DNA from: Photobacterium sp. TLY01
GTDB lineage: Bacteria; Pseudomonadota; Gammaproteobacteria; Enterobacterales; Vibrionaceae
Assembly (NCBI RefSeq): GCF_021432065.1
Contig: NZ_CP090365.1
Location: 992,001-1,056,000, forward strand
Length of the DNA: 64,000 bases
Direction: 5' to 3'
The notes beneath the pieces were generated by a model. The model searched no databases, was not told where the DNA came from, and worked only from the letters and a program-made list of their open reading frames with translations. The position numbers and the translations under genes were made by a program. Position 1 is the stretch's first letter, and each line of letters opens with the position of its first letter. Below are positions 51,587 to 60,719 of this stretch, piece after piece.

Positions 51587-52555
51587 ATGAAAAAAATTTA
51601 TCCCATCTCTGATGAAAATGATAAGCAAAAGAGCATGAAAGCCTTCACACATCCCATAGAGAGTATCGATATCTGGGAAGTGCTGACGCAAAAACAGTAT
51701 TCATCGAACACATTACTTGCCTTCAAAAATGACTGGAATAGCTTTCTTCAATATTGCCTGGACAATCACGCAACCCCATTACCTGCAACGGTGAAAACGG
51801 TGCATCATTTTATTGAAACCATGGCCAAGAAACGAAAGTTAGCCAGCCTAAAACGTTACATTGTCACAATTGGTCTGGTTCACCGGTGCCATGCCCTCCC
51901 CGATCCTTGTCGGCATACAGAAGTCCGACTGGTACTAAATAAGTACTGTGTAGAAAAGAAAGACGACTATAAAAATGCGAACGCCTTCAGGGACGACCAC
52001 TTGCAGCAATTGGTTGATGTTTTTTCTGTCTCTGCCAAGCCCAAAGATATTCGTGATTTGGCGATATGGTCTGTGATGTTTGAAGCCATGCTCAAACGAA
52101 GTGAACTGGCAGCACTGACGATTGAAAATATCTCGATTGACTCGTCCGGGCTCATTAGCCTGCACATCCAGGAACACACGATTGCATTAAGTTCAATGGC
52201 ATCACGCAGTATGCAGCGTTGGCTGACGGTGGGTATGATTGAATCAGGTGTCGTTTTCCGCAGAATCGATCGTCATGGCAACATTGGCGAGCAGCCGCTT
52301 GACCATTCATCCATCTATCGGGTGTTTCGCCGTGCAGGCGAAGAACTCGGACTCAGCCAGGACTATATTTTTTCCGGTCAATCGCCCAGAGTGGGCGCCG
52401 CGAAAGATTTATCCGATGCAGGTGTATCTATCCCGGATATACAATCCCAAGGCAGATGGAAGAGCCCGGCTATGCCGGCACAGTATGCGGGCCATAAAGA
52501 CAAACACGATACGGAAATTGCGAAGTACGTTAAGAAAAAGGACTGGGAAAAGTAA
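51587..52555 (+). CDS. Cre-like tyrosine recombinase with altered catalytic residues
   Basis: 322 residues (phage P1 Cre 343). The N-terminal SAM-like core-binding domain is about residues 20-115. The catalytic domain aligns with Cre at SPRVGAAKDLSDAGVSIPDI (Cre SARVGAARDMARAGVSIPEI). Of the catalytic set, Arg I (LKRSELAAL), Arg II (SGQSPRVG), Trp (GRWKS) and the Tyr nucleophile (AQYAG) are present. The conserved His before Arg II is Gln, and the beta-hairpin Lys appears to be His (QEHTIAL). It may be active with altered chemistry or a domesticated DNA-binding protein. Tail-to-tail with fic, eight bases between stops. Confidence 0.85.
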   Translation: MKKIYPISDENDKQKSMKAFTHPIESIDIWEVLTQKQYSSNTLLAFKNDWNSFLQYCLDNHATPLPATVKTVHHFIETMAKKRKLASLKRYIVTIGLVHRCHALPDPCRHTEVRLVLNKYCVEKKDDYKNANAFRDDHLQQLVDVFSVSAKPKDIRDLAIWSVMFEAMLKRSELAALTIENISIDSSGLISLHIQEHTIALSSMASRSMQRWLTVGMIESGVVFRRIDRHGNIGEQPLDHSSIYRVFRRAGEELGLSQDYIFSGQSPRVGAAKDLSDAGVSIPDIQSQGRWKSPAMPAQYAGHKDKHDTEIAKYVKKKDWEK

Positions 52556-52563
52556 GAGTGGAT

Positions 52564-53196
52564 TTAACCGCCCGGTCCCGATGCCCACTGGGGTTGAACG
52601 ACGGCATGAACAGGTTCAGTAATTCTTTCAAACAAGCCTTCCAACGGGGTCAGAATACCAAAGTACCCTGCCTGATTCGCTTCAACCCATTCCTTAAGGT
52701 TTATGCCTTCCCAACAAATTTCGTATCCGGCATTGAGAGCCAGAATTTCGAAGAAAATTCGCTGAACGCGACCATTTCCTTCCCTGAATGGGTGGATGAC
52801 GTTCAGTTCACAATAATAATGGGCGATACGGCGGATAAAATGATCAAAGTCCAAACCACAAAGATAGGACTCGTCAGCCAGTGAAGCAAACAGGCGTGTC
52901 GCCTCTCTTTCAATATTTCTGGCGTGACAAAAGCGGCTCTGGCCTTTGGTGATATCAACACGGCGTATATCGCCAGCCCAGGCATATAAATCCTGAAATA
53001 AAGTGAAATGTATTTGCCTTAGGTAGTCCAAATCAAACCGGTCAAACTCAGGGACAAAATGCTCAGCCCGCACCCGGGTAAAGTCCCGCTCCGCCAGAGC
53101 GAGTTCATCTTCATCATTGATATTCAGTAAGTTGATAAGGACAGCAGAACCGGGATAGCAATCAGGGTCCTGCTGAACGCCATATTTATCTCGCAT
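52564..53196 (-). CDS. fic: Fic-family AMP-transferase toxin
   Basis: 210 residues. The active-site motif HPFREGNGR (near residue 134, in IHPFREGNGRVQRIFFEIL) is intact, with the Fic flap region TKGQSRFCHARNIEREATRL upstream and DYLRQIHFTLFQDLYAWAGD at the N-terminus. Fic enzymes transfer AMP to hydroxyl side chains; bacterial FicT-type toxins act on DNA gyrase and topoisomerase IV. The downstream partner of yhfG, overlapping it by 11 bases, as in E. coli yhfG-fic. Confidence 0.92.
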   Translation of the reverse strand: MRDKYGVQQDPDCYPGSAVLINLLNINDEDELALAERDFTRVRAEHFVPEFDRFDLDYLRQIHFTLFQDLYAWAGDIRRVDITKGQSRFCHARNIEREATRLFASLADESYLCGLDFDHFIRRIAHYYCELNVIHPFREGNGRVQRIFFEILALNAGYEICWEGINLKEWVEANQAGYFGILTPLEGLFERITEPVHAVVQPQWASGPGG

Positions 53197-53377
53197 AGTG
53201 CTTCTTTAACCGGGCAATTTGTTCATGCTCAGGCACAGGAGGTTCATCTGGCGTTTCTCTGCCTGGCGCCCCATCGAATTCAAAGCCTTCAAGCTTCAGA
53301 CTGGCTCTGTAATTCTTGTTCTGCATTGCCTTAAAACGTGCCATTTTCTGTTTAGTCGTCAGCATAGCGTTCTTCAT
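53186..53377 (-). CDS. yhfG: YhfG-type Fic antitoxin
   Basis: 63 residues. It matches the short YhfG/FicA family: KNAMLTTKQKMARFKAMQNK and NYRASLKLEGFEF. The segment SLKLEG fits the class I inhibitory motif (S/T)xxxE(G/N) whose Glu obstructs ATP gamma-phosphate binding in the Fic active site. It lies just upstream of, and overlapping, fic. Start 53377 is chosen for family length; the longer frame reads through the ddl terminator. A MLTTKQ start four codons later is also possible. Confidence 0.85.
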   Translation of the reverse strand: MKNAMLTTKQKMARFKAMQNKNYRASLKLEGFEFDGAPGRETPDEPPVPEHEQIARLKKHYAR

Positions 53378-53405
53378 CGTCTCATCGTCAGTATTACAGC
53401 CAATG

Positions 53406-53432
53406 AAAAAAACGCCAGTCAGGCTGGCGTTT
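53406..53432 (-). terminator. Rho-independent terminator of ddl
   Basis: On the minus strand AAACGCCAG, loop CCTGA, CTGGCGTTT, then T's (53412-53406). It separates ddl from yhfG-fic. Confidence 0.92.
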
Positions 53433-53445
53433 TGAAACCGGAAAA

Positions 53446-54453
53446 TCATTGGCTGGATTGAGGCACCGCGCTTTTGATGGCTTGCTCAAGATAATCTGTA
53501 AAATGATGACCATGATGAGCCAGCATCTGAGGAAACATGGATATTGGCGTCATACCAGGAAACGTATTGATTTCATTCAGAAGAATTTCACCATCTTCAC
53601 TCAGGAAGAAATCGATTCGGGAGAGATCTTTCAATTTCATATGCACAAACGCTTTTCTGGCATAACTGCGAATGGCTTCAACCTGCTCTTCAGTGATATT
53701 TGAAGCTTCTACGGTTGTCGTCGAGTGGCTGTCTGTGCTGTATTTTTCTTCGTACGTGTAAAATTTGCCGTCCGGGCAAGTCACTTCACCAGGCTTGGTC
53801 ACAATTAACTCATTGCCATACTGATAGGCAGCCACTTCTAACTCTCTTGGTTTGATGGCTTTTTCAACCAGAACCTGATCTGAAAAAGTGAACGCCTTGT
53901 TCAGTGATTCAATCAGGCTGTCCTGATCCGTAGCTTTATAGCAACCCACAGATGACCCCTGACAAGCGGCTTTGACAAAAACACTGCCCCAACGTGTTAA
54001 TGCGTCTTTGGCTATGCGGACAGACTCTTCATCCTGCTCGCTCAAAAAGACGTAAGGGGTATTCGGAATACCCAGGGCATCAAACCACAATTTGGTGGTG
54101 ATCTTGTTGAAACAATTCGTGCTGGCCTGAGGACCACAACCAAAATAAGGGACAGCCGCGATTTCCAGTAAAGATTGCAAATCACCTGTTTCACCGGGGT
54201 AACCATGAACACACGGAATGACATAGTCAACCGGAAGTTTTTCGCCTGATTCGCACTGAATACTGCGATCCAGGTTCAACTGCCACTTCTGACCATCACC
54301 ATCAAACCAGCCGTTTTTCTGCATTTCGAGACGGATGTAGCGAATGCCGTCAATCGCCTGGAGGTTTTTCTCTATGAAATTGGCAGAAACCAAAGACACT
54401 TCATGTTCCGCGCTGCCACCGCCACAAAGTAGTAAAACGTGAATTGGATTCAT
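53446..54453 (-). CDS. ddl: D-alanine-D-alanine ligase
   Basis: 335 residues. Family motifs: VLLLCGGGSAEHEVSLVSA at residues 6-24, VHGYPGETGDLQSLLEIAAV, VFVKAACQGSSVG (ATP-grasp), and the C-terminal SRIDFFLSEDGEILLNEINT with metal-binding Glu and Asn. It joins two D-alanines for peptidoglycan precursors. VEKAIKPRELEVA supports the DdlA-type clade. Its own terminator follows before yhfG. Confidence 0.95.
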   Translation of the reverse strand: MNPIHVLLLCGGGSAEHEVSLVSANFIEKNLQAIDGIRYIRLEMQKNGWFDGDGQKWQLNLDRSIQCESGEKLPVDYVIPCVHGYPGETGDLQSLLEIAAVPYFGCGPQASTNCFNKITTKLWFDALGIPNTPYVFLSEQDEESVRIAKDALTRWGSVFVKAACQGSSVGCYKATDQDSLIESLNKAFTFSDQVLVEKAIKPRELEVAAYQYGNELIVTKPGEVTCPDGKFYTYEEKYSTDSHSTTTVEASNITEEQVEAIRSYARKAFVHMKLKDLSRIDFFLSEDGEILLNEINTFPGMTPISMFPQMLAHHGHHFTDYLEQAIKSAVPQSSQ

Positions 54454-54643
54454 CTTGATCCCTTGTAAAACCTGACCTGTCGTTCATGACAGGCCGAAAT
54501 TTGTTTGTACCGCCGGATTCCTCTGTACAAGTGAAGATATAAGCAAATATCTCCGGCAGCCTCAAGGCATCAACTATTGCATCTTATCTATCAGGCATCA
54601 AGCGATTGACCTGATTCCCTGCAGTGAAAGCGGTCAAGGATGC

Positions 54644-54674
54644 AAAAAATAAGCTCTTCCAGGGAAGAGCTTAT
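54644..54674 (-). terminator. Rho-independent terminator of the long SPOR lipoprotein gene
   Basis: On the minus strand ATAAGCTCTTCC (54674-54663), loop CT, GGAAGAGCTTAT (54660-54649), then T's (54649-54644). Confidence 0.92.
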
Positions 54675-54684
54675 CGGAGTGTGA

Positions 54685-55365
54685 TTAGTTTAGCTTGGTG
54701 AGCTTCGGCTCTGGTGATTGATGAATCTTAGCCAGACTGCGGACAAAGGGGCCGAAAGATTGGATCTCCGCAGGCAAATCTTTGATGGCAGCCTGTGCTT
54801 CCTGGGCAGTATTAAAATGCCCATAAAGCAAAGTGTACCAAGGCTTTTCGTGGAAGGTTTTCTGATTCACCCACACGGGTTGCTGCCCCGGTAACTTAGC
54901 AATGTAGGAAGCAAAACCACCGTTTTTACTGACACCCAGTACCTGAACAGTAAAACCTGTGGCAGGTTCTGTCGAATATTCATAGCTGACTTTTGCAGTT
55001 TGCGGCTTACTCGCCTGCTGAGTTACGGCAGCAGAGGCCGCCACAGGTGTAGATTCTGTCATAGTCGCTACTGTTTTTTCCTCAGAGACTGCAGGTACAT
55101 CAACGGGGGCAATCTCTTGATCAAGGGGGACGACTTCATCTGTAATGGCTATATCCACAGGGCTCAGCGGTGGAATCGGCTCATTGATCTGCTCAATGGC
55201 CATGGGTTCAGTTGTTGAACCCTGTTCTACGGCCATGGCCGCTTTTTCCTGCTCATCCAATGTCGGTACCACTGTCCCATTCATTGTCTGACGTTCATTA
55301 TCTAGCGCACAGCCTGCTAAAGCTGATGTAATCGCAACCATTAAGGCAATTTTTTTCATTATCAT
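54685..55365 (-). CDS. SPOR-domain lipoprotein (long paralogue)
   Basis: 226 residues. Lipobox LAGC follows the signal (KKIALMVAITSALAGCA). A long acidic and Ala/Thr-rich linker (residues 35-140) is followed by a SPOR-like domain: FTVQVLGVSKNGGFASYIAK, QPVWVNQKTFHEKPWYTLLY, FNTAQEAQAAIKDL and FGPFVRSLAKIH. Expected to bind septal peptidoglycan from the outer membrane. Shares the C-terminal pattern with the short protein at 46585. The ATG may be 55365 or 55359; both leave the signal intact. Confidence 0.82.
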   Translation of the reverse strand: MIMKKIALMVAITSALAGCALDNERQTMNGTVVPTLDEQEKAAMAVEQGSTTEPMAIEQINEPIPPLSPVDIAITDEVVPLDQEIAPVDVPAVSEEKTVATMTESTPVAASAAVTQQASKPQTAKVSYEYSTEPATGFTVQVLGVSKNGGFASYIAKLPGQQPVWVNQKTFHEKPWYTLLYGHFNTAQEAQAAIKDLPAEIQSFGPFVRSLAKIHQSPEPKLTKLN

Positions 55366-55708
55366 CGTGCCCGATCAAATTTGTCTTTAAAAGATTCTGC
55401 ACCCCGACCTGATGCCAATCAAGCTTGCATCATTCTGTAAGCGATAGAATTGGCGTTGTGTCACAGGTTCAAAGTAATATCAATAATAGATTGATTTTTT
55501 ATGTAAATTCCAGTTTTTAATAAAAATGTACAATATAAAAATACAGAGAATGAAGCACAGCGCCTTCTTCTTTTCGAACAATGTCGAATGGGTTCCATTA
55601 CACTCACAAGCAGTGGATGTAAAACAGCCCGATCATGAAACAAAGCGATGAGAAGACCATTGTCTGTCGTTGAGTGTAATTGTTTGCGAAATACTGAGAG
55701 AACATGCC
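55366..55708. other. Divergent intergenic region between SPOR gene and patZ-like gene
   Basis: 343 bases, AT-rich around 55480-55550, no gene seen. It should carry the two divergent promoters; no CRP-like TGTGA-N6-TCACA site is present. Confidence 0.5.
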
Positions 55709-58420
55709 ATGAAAGGACTCGAGTCACTACTGAAGCCACGTTCTGTCGCCATTATTGGCGCATCGGATAATCCCAAGCGTGCCGGTTATGTTGTCATTAA
55801 AAACCTGCTGTCTGGCAATTTTCATGGACCCATCATGCCTGTCACCCCCAAATACGATGCCGTTGCGGGAGTGTTAGCCTACCCAGACATTGATAGCCTG
55901 CCTCGCGTACCTGATCTGGCCGTGCTGTGCACCAATAGTGCCCGAAATGTTGGCATTATCGATCAATTAGGCCGTAAAGGTGTCAAACTAGCCATCGTGC
56001 TCGCTGCAGGAATGAACAGAGAGCCAGATAGTGACGGTGTCACAGAAGACATGCGCATGCATGAAACCGCCAGACAATACGGGATGCGCCTCATCGGGCC
56101 AAACAGTATGGGAATGATCTTACCCTGGCACAATCTCAATGCATCTTTCTCTCCGGTTTCGGCCAACAAAGGCAATATTGCCTTCATCTCACAGTCTGCA
56201 GCTGTGTGTACCACAATTCTGGACTGGGCTAAAAACAAGAATATTGGCTTCTCAACCTTTATCTCGCTGGGTGATACCTGCGACATCGGTTTTGCAGAAC
56301 TGCTGGACACATTGAGCCGTGACAGCAAAACACAGGCTATCTTGCTGTACATAGACTCAATCCGCGATGCGCGTCGCTTCATGTCCGCGGCACGGGCTGC
56401 GGCGCGAACCCGGCGCATACTAGTACTGAAAAGTGGCCGGACAAAAATTGGCAGTGCCGCTGCGCATCTTCACACAGGGGGAGAAATCGGCCTGGATGCT
56501 GTCTATGATGCCGCGATCAAACGATCGGGGATGCTGCGGGTGCACAACACCCATGATTTGTTTGCCGCAGTGGAAACACTGGCTCATGCTGTGCCCTTGC
56601 GCGGTGAACGATTAGCCATTTTAACCAATGGTGGCGGCCCTGCGATTATGGCCGTTGATGCACTGAGTGAACGAGGCGGGAAACTTGCCACACTCAGCCC
56701 GGAAACTGTCGAGAAGCTTTCCGCTGTATTACCGGCCAGCTGGTCTCAGTCCAACCCGATTGATATCGTCGGGGACGCCGATATCGCCCGTTATGAAGCG
56801 GCAACCAGGATTCTGATAGACAGTGATGATTTCGATGCCCTCCTGATCATGCACTCGCCCTCTGCCATTGCACCGAGCAAAGAAACAGCCGAGCACATGG
56901 TGAAAGTACTTCAGCAGCACCCCCGTACCGCACATTTCAACATCCTCAGTAATTGGGCCGGAGAGAACCAGGCCTTGAAAGCCAGGCAGGTTTTCACCCA
57001 GTCCGGTTTTCCTGCTTACCGGACGCCGGAAAGTGCTGTCACCGCCTTCATGCACCTGGTCGAATACCGGCGCAATCAGAAACAACTGATGGAGACTCCG
57101 TCCTCTTTCGGTGAGACCCAGAGCAACCCAGGGTTGGTGCATCAATTATTGGATCAGTTACTCGATCAGAAAATCTATCATCTGGAAACACATGAAGTAC
57201 GCCCTGTACTGGAAAGCTATGGTTTTCATACCCTGCCGACCTGGATTGCCTCAGATCCCGCAGAAGCCGCCCATATTGCCGAGCAAATTGGCTATCCGGT
57301 TGCCGTTAAGTTGCGGTCTCCTGATATCCGTCATAAATCTGAAGTCCATGGTGTCATGCTGCATCTGCGAACGGCAGCAGAGGTTGCCAATGCCTCTCAG
57401 GCGATTCTGGACCGGGTTTCTTACAATTACCCAAAAGCCCGTATCGACGGTTTGCTGGTTCAGCGCATGGCCAACCGCTCTGGTGCACAGGAGCTACGCA
57501 TTGCCGTTCACACCGATCCCGTGTTCGGACCTGTCATTCTCATTGGTGATGAAGCTGCAGAGTGGGATATCCATCGAGATGCCGCCGTTGCGATTCCGCC
57601 GCTGAATATGGCGCTGGCGCGATATCTTGTCATCAACGCCCTGAAGACAGGCAAAATAAAACAGCGCAGCTTGCCGGATCGACTGGATATTCCGGCCCTC
57701 TGTAAACTGCTGGTCAAACTTTCGCAACTGATCATTGATTGCCCGGAAATTATTGAACTGGATATCCATCCCTTACTGGCAGCAGGTGAAGACATGACGG
57801 TGATCGATGCATCCATGACCATTCACCCTTTTACTGGCGATACACAACAAAGGCTAGCGATTCGGCCGTATCCAAAAGAGCTGGAAATTTTCACTTCGCT
57901 GAAAGACGGTTCACCGATTTTACTTCGTCCGATTCGCCCTGAGGATGAGCCCGGCCATAAAGACTTCATCGCCCGGGTTTCGCATGATGACTTGTACAGC
58001 CGCTTTTTCTCCGAAGTCGGTGAATTCAATCACGAAGCCCTGGCGAATCTCACTCAGATTGATTACGACCGTGAAATGGCCTTTATTGCGGTGACACTAG
58101 ATCCTGACTCACATACTGAAACAGAAATTATTGGTGTCAGTCGCGCGGTGTCTGATCCCGGTAATGAAGAAGCTGAATTTGCAGTGCTGGTCCGCTCTGA
58201 TCTCAAAGGGCAAGGACTGGGGAGCATCTTGCTTAACACCATAATTCAATATTGTCGGCAGCGGGGGTTACAACGGTTAACCGGAATCACCATGCCCAAC
58301 AATCAGGGAATGTTGTCACTCGCCAGAAAAAGCGGCTTTCAGGTAGAGATACATTTTGAAGATAAAACTGCAGAACTTCTGTTGGCATTACAAGATGACA
58401 GCCAGCCCGCCCAAGGTTAA
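55709..58420 (+). CDS. patZ: PatZ/Pat-type acyl-CoA-synthetase-like protein with GNAT acetyltransferase domain
   Basis: 903 residues. An NDP-forming acyl-CoA synthetase-like section (CoA-binding GASDNPKRAGYVVIKNLLSG at residue 18, ligase domains, ATP-grasp PVAVKLRSPDIRHKSEVHGV near 532) is followed by a GNAT domain (AVLVRSDLKGQGLGSILLNT near 827). In E. coli the YfiQ/PatZ protein acetylates lysines, including that of acetyl-CoA synthetase, to shut it off. The start at 55709 follows GAGAG. Single gene; regulation is not evident. Confidence 0.9.
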   Translation: MKGLESLLKPRSVAIIGASDNPKRAGYVVIKNLLSGNFHGPIMPVTPKYDAVAGVLAYPDIDSLPRVPDLAVLCTNSARNVGIIDQLGRKGVKLAIVLAAGMNREPDSDGVTEDMRMHETARQYGMRLIGPNSMGMILPWHNLNASFSPVSANKGNIAFISQSAAVCTTILDWAKNKNIGFSTFISLGDTCDIGFAELLDTLSRDSKTQAILLYIDSIRDARRFMSAARAAARTRRILVLKSGRTKIGSAAAHLHTGGEIGLDAVYDAAIKRSGMLRVHNTHDLFAAVETLAHAVPLRGERLAILTNGGGPAIMAVDALSERGGKLATLSPETVEKLSAVLPASWSQSNPIDIVGDADIARYEAATRILIDSDDFDALLIMHSPSAIAPSKETAEHMVKVLQQHPRTAHFNILSNWAGENQALKARQVFTQSGFPAYRTPESAVTAFMHLVEYRRNQKQLMETPSSFGETQSNPGLVHQLLDQLLDQKIYHLETHEVRPVLESYGFHTLPTWIASDPAEAAHIAEQIGYPVAVKLRSPDIRHKSEVHGVMLHLRTAAEVANASQAILDRVSYNYPKARIDGLLVQRMANRSGAQELRIAVHTDPVFGPVILIGDEAAEWDIHRDAAVAIPPLNMALARYLVINALKTGKIKQRSLPDRLDIPALCKLLVKLSQLIIDCPEIIELDIHPLLAAGEDMTVIDASMTIHPFTGDTQQRLAIRPYPKELEIFTSLKDGSPILLRPIRPEDEPGHKDFIARVSHDDLYSRFFSEVGEFNHEALANLTQIDYDREMAFIAVTLDPDSHTETEIIGVSRAVSDPGNEEAEFAVLVRSDLKGQGLGSILLNTIIQYCRQRGLQRLTGITMPNNQGMLSLARKSGFQVEIHFEDKTAELLLALQDDSQPAQG

Positions 58421-58459
58421 CCAATCTCCACAAGCGTGGCAGGGGGCTAGCGGTGACAA

Positions 58460-58497
58460 TAAAAAGGCTGACCATCAACCAAAGGTCAGCCTGCTTT
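58460..58497. terminator. Bidirectional terminator between the patZ-like and LysR genes
   Basis: AGGCTGACC (58465-58473), 10-base loop, GGTCAGCCT (58484-58492), flanked by A's on the left and T's on the right. Confidence 0.8.
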
Positions 58498-58549
58498 TTC
58501 ATGGCTTACTGAGTTAACGCGCTACTCAAAACGTCGACACAAACGAGCA

Positions 58550-59470
58550 TCAGTTCAGGTGCTTTTTCCATAACTGCTCAAGTTGTTTGATCGCCCAGGT
58601 TTTTGCCTTACCCATACGGCTGCGATTCCAGGCCAGGACCAGTTCAAATTCCCTGACAGGGTTATCCCCGACCATGGCCAGCTTCCCTGTTGCTAAATCA
58701 TCCTGAATGAAAAAACTGGGAATTGTCGCAACACCAAGGCCGGCACGTAAGGCATTCAACTTATCATTCATGCTGGACACTGTGAGTAACGGTTGCTCTT
58801 CAAGAATATTGTGAGTGATCGGCGGCAGATTCCGTGCGGTATCTGCAACCGCAATCCCTCGGTATTGCTGGCGAATCACGGGATCGAGCGGATTCTTATG
58901 TTGATGAATCGGGTGATCCGGATGGGCAACCCAGACAATATCCATTTTGCCAAGTGGCTGAATTTTCACTTCCGGCGGCGCGACACTGGGCGGCGGTGCA
59001 ATCAGAATATCGGCTCTGTCCTGCGCAAGTGCTTCCCAGCATCCGGCCAGAATTTCTTCACGAAATTTCAGGCGGGTTTTACTTTTCTTCGCCAGTGCAT
59101 CAATCAGCGGAAACATCAGATCGAGCTTAATCAAGCCATCATAGGCAATGGTCAGATCTAACTCCCAGCCGTGCGCCAGCGCTGTTGCATCAGAGACCAT
59201 TTCATCCGCCGCGGATAATAATAATCGCCCCCGGTCCAGTAACAACCGGCCAGCTTTGGTAAACGCAGCTTTATGACCGGAGCGGTCGAAAATCACCAGA
59301 TCCAGATCCTGTTCCAGTTTCTGAACCTGGTAACTCAGGGAAGATGGCGCTCGGCCGAGCTCTTCCGAGGCTGCGGCAAAACTGCCGCGACGCTCAATCG
59401 CATCTAAAACCATCAATGCTTCAAAGGATAATAACCGGTTCAATTTCAATCCCTGTGCCAATACAGCCAT
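58550..59470 (-). CDS. LysR-family regulator at the end of the export operon
   Basis: 306 residues. The winged helix is LMVLDAIERRGSFAAASEEL, with SSLSYQVQKLEQDLDLVIFD; the effector domain begins near residue 88 (ELDLTIAYDGLIKLDLMF). It is on the same strand as the export genes, 70 bases after the second permease, so it may be cotranscribed and could regulate the operon or a target elsewhere. No divergent partner gene, unlike most LysR genes. Confidence 0.88.
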   Translation of the reverse strand: MAVLAQGLKLNRLLSFEALMVLDAIERRGSFAAASEELGRAPSSLSYQVQKLEQDLDLVIFDRSGHKAAFTKAGRLLLDRGRLLLSAADEMVSDATALAHGWELDLTIAYDGLIKLDLMFPLIDALAKKSKTRLKFREEILAGCWEALAQDRADILIAPPPSVAPPEVKIQPLGKMDIVWVAHPDHPIHQHKNPLDPVIRQQYRGIAVADTARNLPPITHNILEEQPLLTVSSMNDKLNALRAGLGVATIPSFFIQDDLATGKLAMVGDNPVREFELVLAWNRSRMGKAKTWAIKQLEQLWKKHLN

Positions 59471-59540
59471 TTATTATGAGGCTGTTTTAACACATTCACC
59501 TGAAAATGCCTATCTGTGCATACCGTGCAATGCATCAGGT

Positions 59541-60719
59541 TCAAACGGTTAACGGCACCTCAGAAAGCCGTTCCCGACGGCGGCGATTTCTGAACACCAG
59601 GCCTAAAGCGGCCAATGAATACAAAACAGCCAGCCCCCAAAGCTGAAACCACCAGGCACTGATCTGACTAAAACTCGCTCCCATCTGATTTAACCGCAGA
59701 AATCCGTTAATCGCTGGTGTCGAAGGCACCCATTGTGCCAGCCAGTAAACCGGGGCTGGTAGTGCGGAAACGGGCCATACGAAACCAGCCGAGAAAACCA
59801 AAGGCAGTGAGCTGAGCAGAACGATTATTGTCGCCAGTTCCTTTCGGGGGATCAGCTCACCAAGGACGATGCCTAACGCTGTGACTGAAATCAGAAAAGG
59901 CAGTGTCAACATCAGCATATCGCCGATTGAAGCCTGACGACTGATACCATAATCCTCAAAACTCAGCCCAAAGTAATAAGCAGTCAGCGGCAGATAGATC
60001 ACGGTAAACAAACAGATACGTGTAAAAATCATTCGCCAGGGAGAGCAGGTATGCCAATAACCCGGCCCTGCGGATCGGTGCATTTCATTCTGCGCCGCGC
60101 CCACTAATGCAGAGCCAATCAGCAGTGTCTGATGGAGTATCAGTACGAATACGGCCGGGACAACGTAATTGATGTAGCCCATGGTCGGGTTAAATACTGG
60201 CCGCATATTGAGTTTGAGCGATGTGTACTGCTGCGAAGCTAATGACAGGTTATCACCTTCCATCACCATACGGGCCACTTTTGCTTCTGCGCTGAGCGTC
60301 CCCGTTGCGGTTGCCAGCCCTTCCACCACAGTCCCGTAAACCAGAAACAGCGCCGCATCGCCGGCGAAAGAGACTGTCGGGCTGGTGCCAAGCAGGAGAT
60401 CCCGGTAAAAGTGCTCCGGGATTACGAGCATCCCTTTCACTTCTTGTGTTTGAATCCAATGTTTTGCTTCTTCAATACTGGCGGCTGTTTTCGTCACAGC
60501 CACCTGAGGTGTCGCATCGACCATGCGGATCAGCGCCCGGCTCACCGCACTGTTGTCCAGATTGACAACCGCAATCTGCTGCTCGCGCGGAAGCTGGTTT
60601 GAATAAGGCAGTGGGTAAATAAGCGAGTACATCAAGACGCCGCCAAACACGGTGAATATAATCGCAGGGTTCGTGAACACGGCTTTCAATTCACTCAGAA
60701 ACAATTGACGCCAGCTCAT
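59541..60719 (-). CDS. ABC-2-type export permease (second of pair)
   Basis: 392 residues. One N-terminal helix (AIIFTVFGGVLMYSLIYPLP, near 20), a large periplasmic segment, and five helices from about residue 185 (PAVFVLILHQTLLIGSAL, TLPFLISVTALGIVLGEL, ELATIIVLLSSLPLVFSAGF, LGLVFRNRRRRERL at the end). Same architecture as YhhJ-type ABC2_membrane_3 permeases, exporting small or amphipathic molecules. No ATPase gene in this part of the operon. It overlaps the first permease by four bases. Confidence 0.83.
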   Translation of the reverse strand: MSWRQLFLSELKAVFTNPAIIFTVFGGVLMYSLIYPLPYSNQLPREQQIAVVNLDNSAVSRALIRMVDATPQVAVTKTAASIEEAKHWIQTQEVKGMLVIPEHFYRDLLLGTSPTVSFAGDAALFLVYGTVVEGLATATGTLSAEAKVARMVMEGDNLSLASQQYTSLKLNMRPVFNPTMGYINYVVPAVFVLILHQTLLIGSALVGAAQNEMHRSAGPGYWHTCSPWRMIFTRICLFTVIYLPLTAYYFGLSFEDYGISRQASIGDMLMLTLPFLISVTALGIVLGELIPRKELATIIVLLSSLPLVFSAGFVWPVSALPAPVYWLAQWVPSTPAINGFLRLNQMGASFSQISAWWFQLWGLAVLYSLAALGLVFRNRRRRERLSEVPLTV

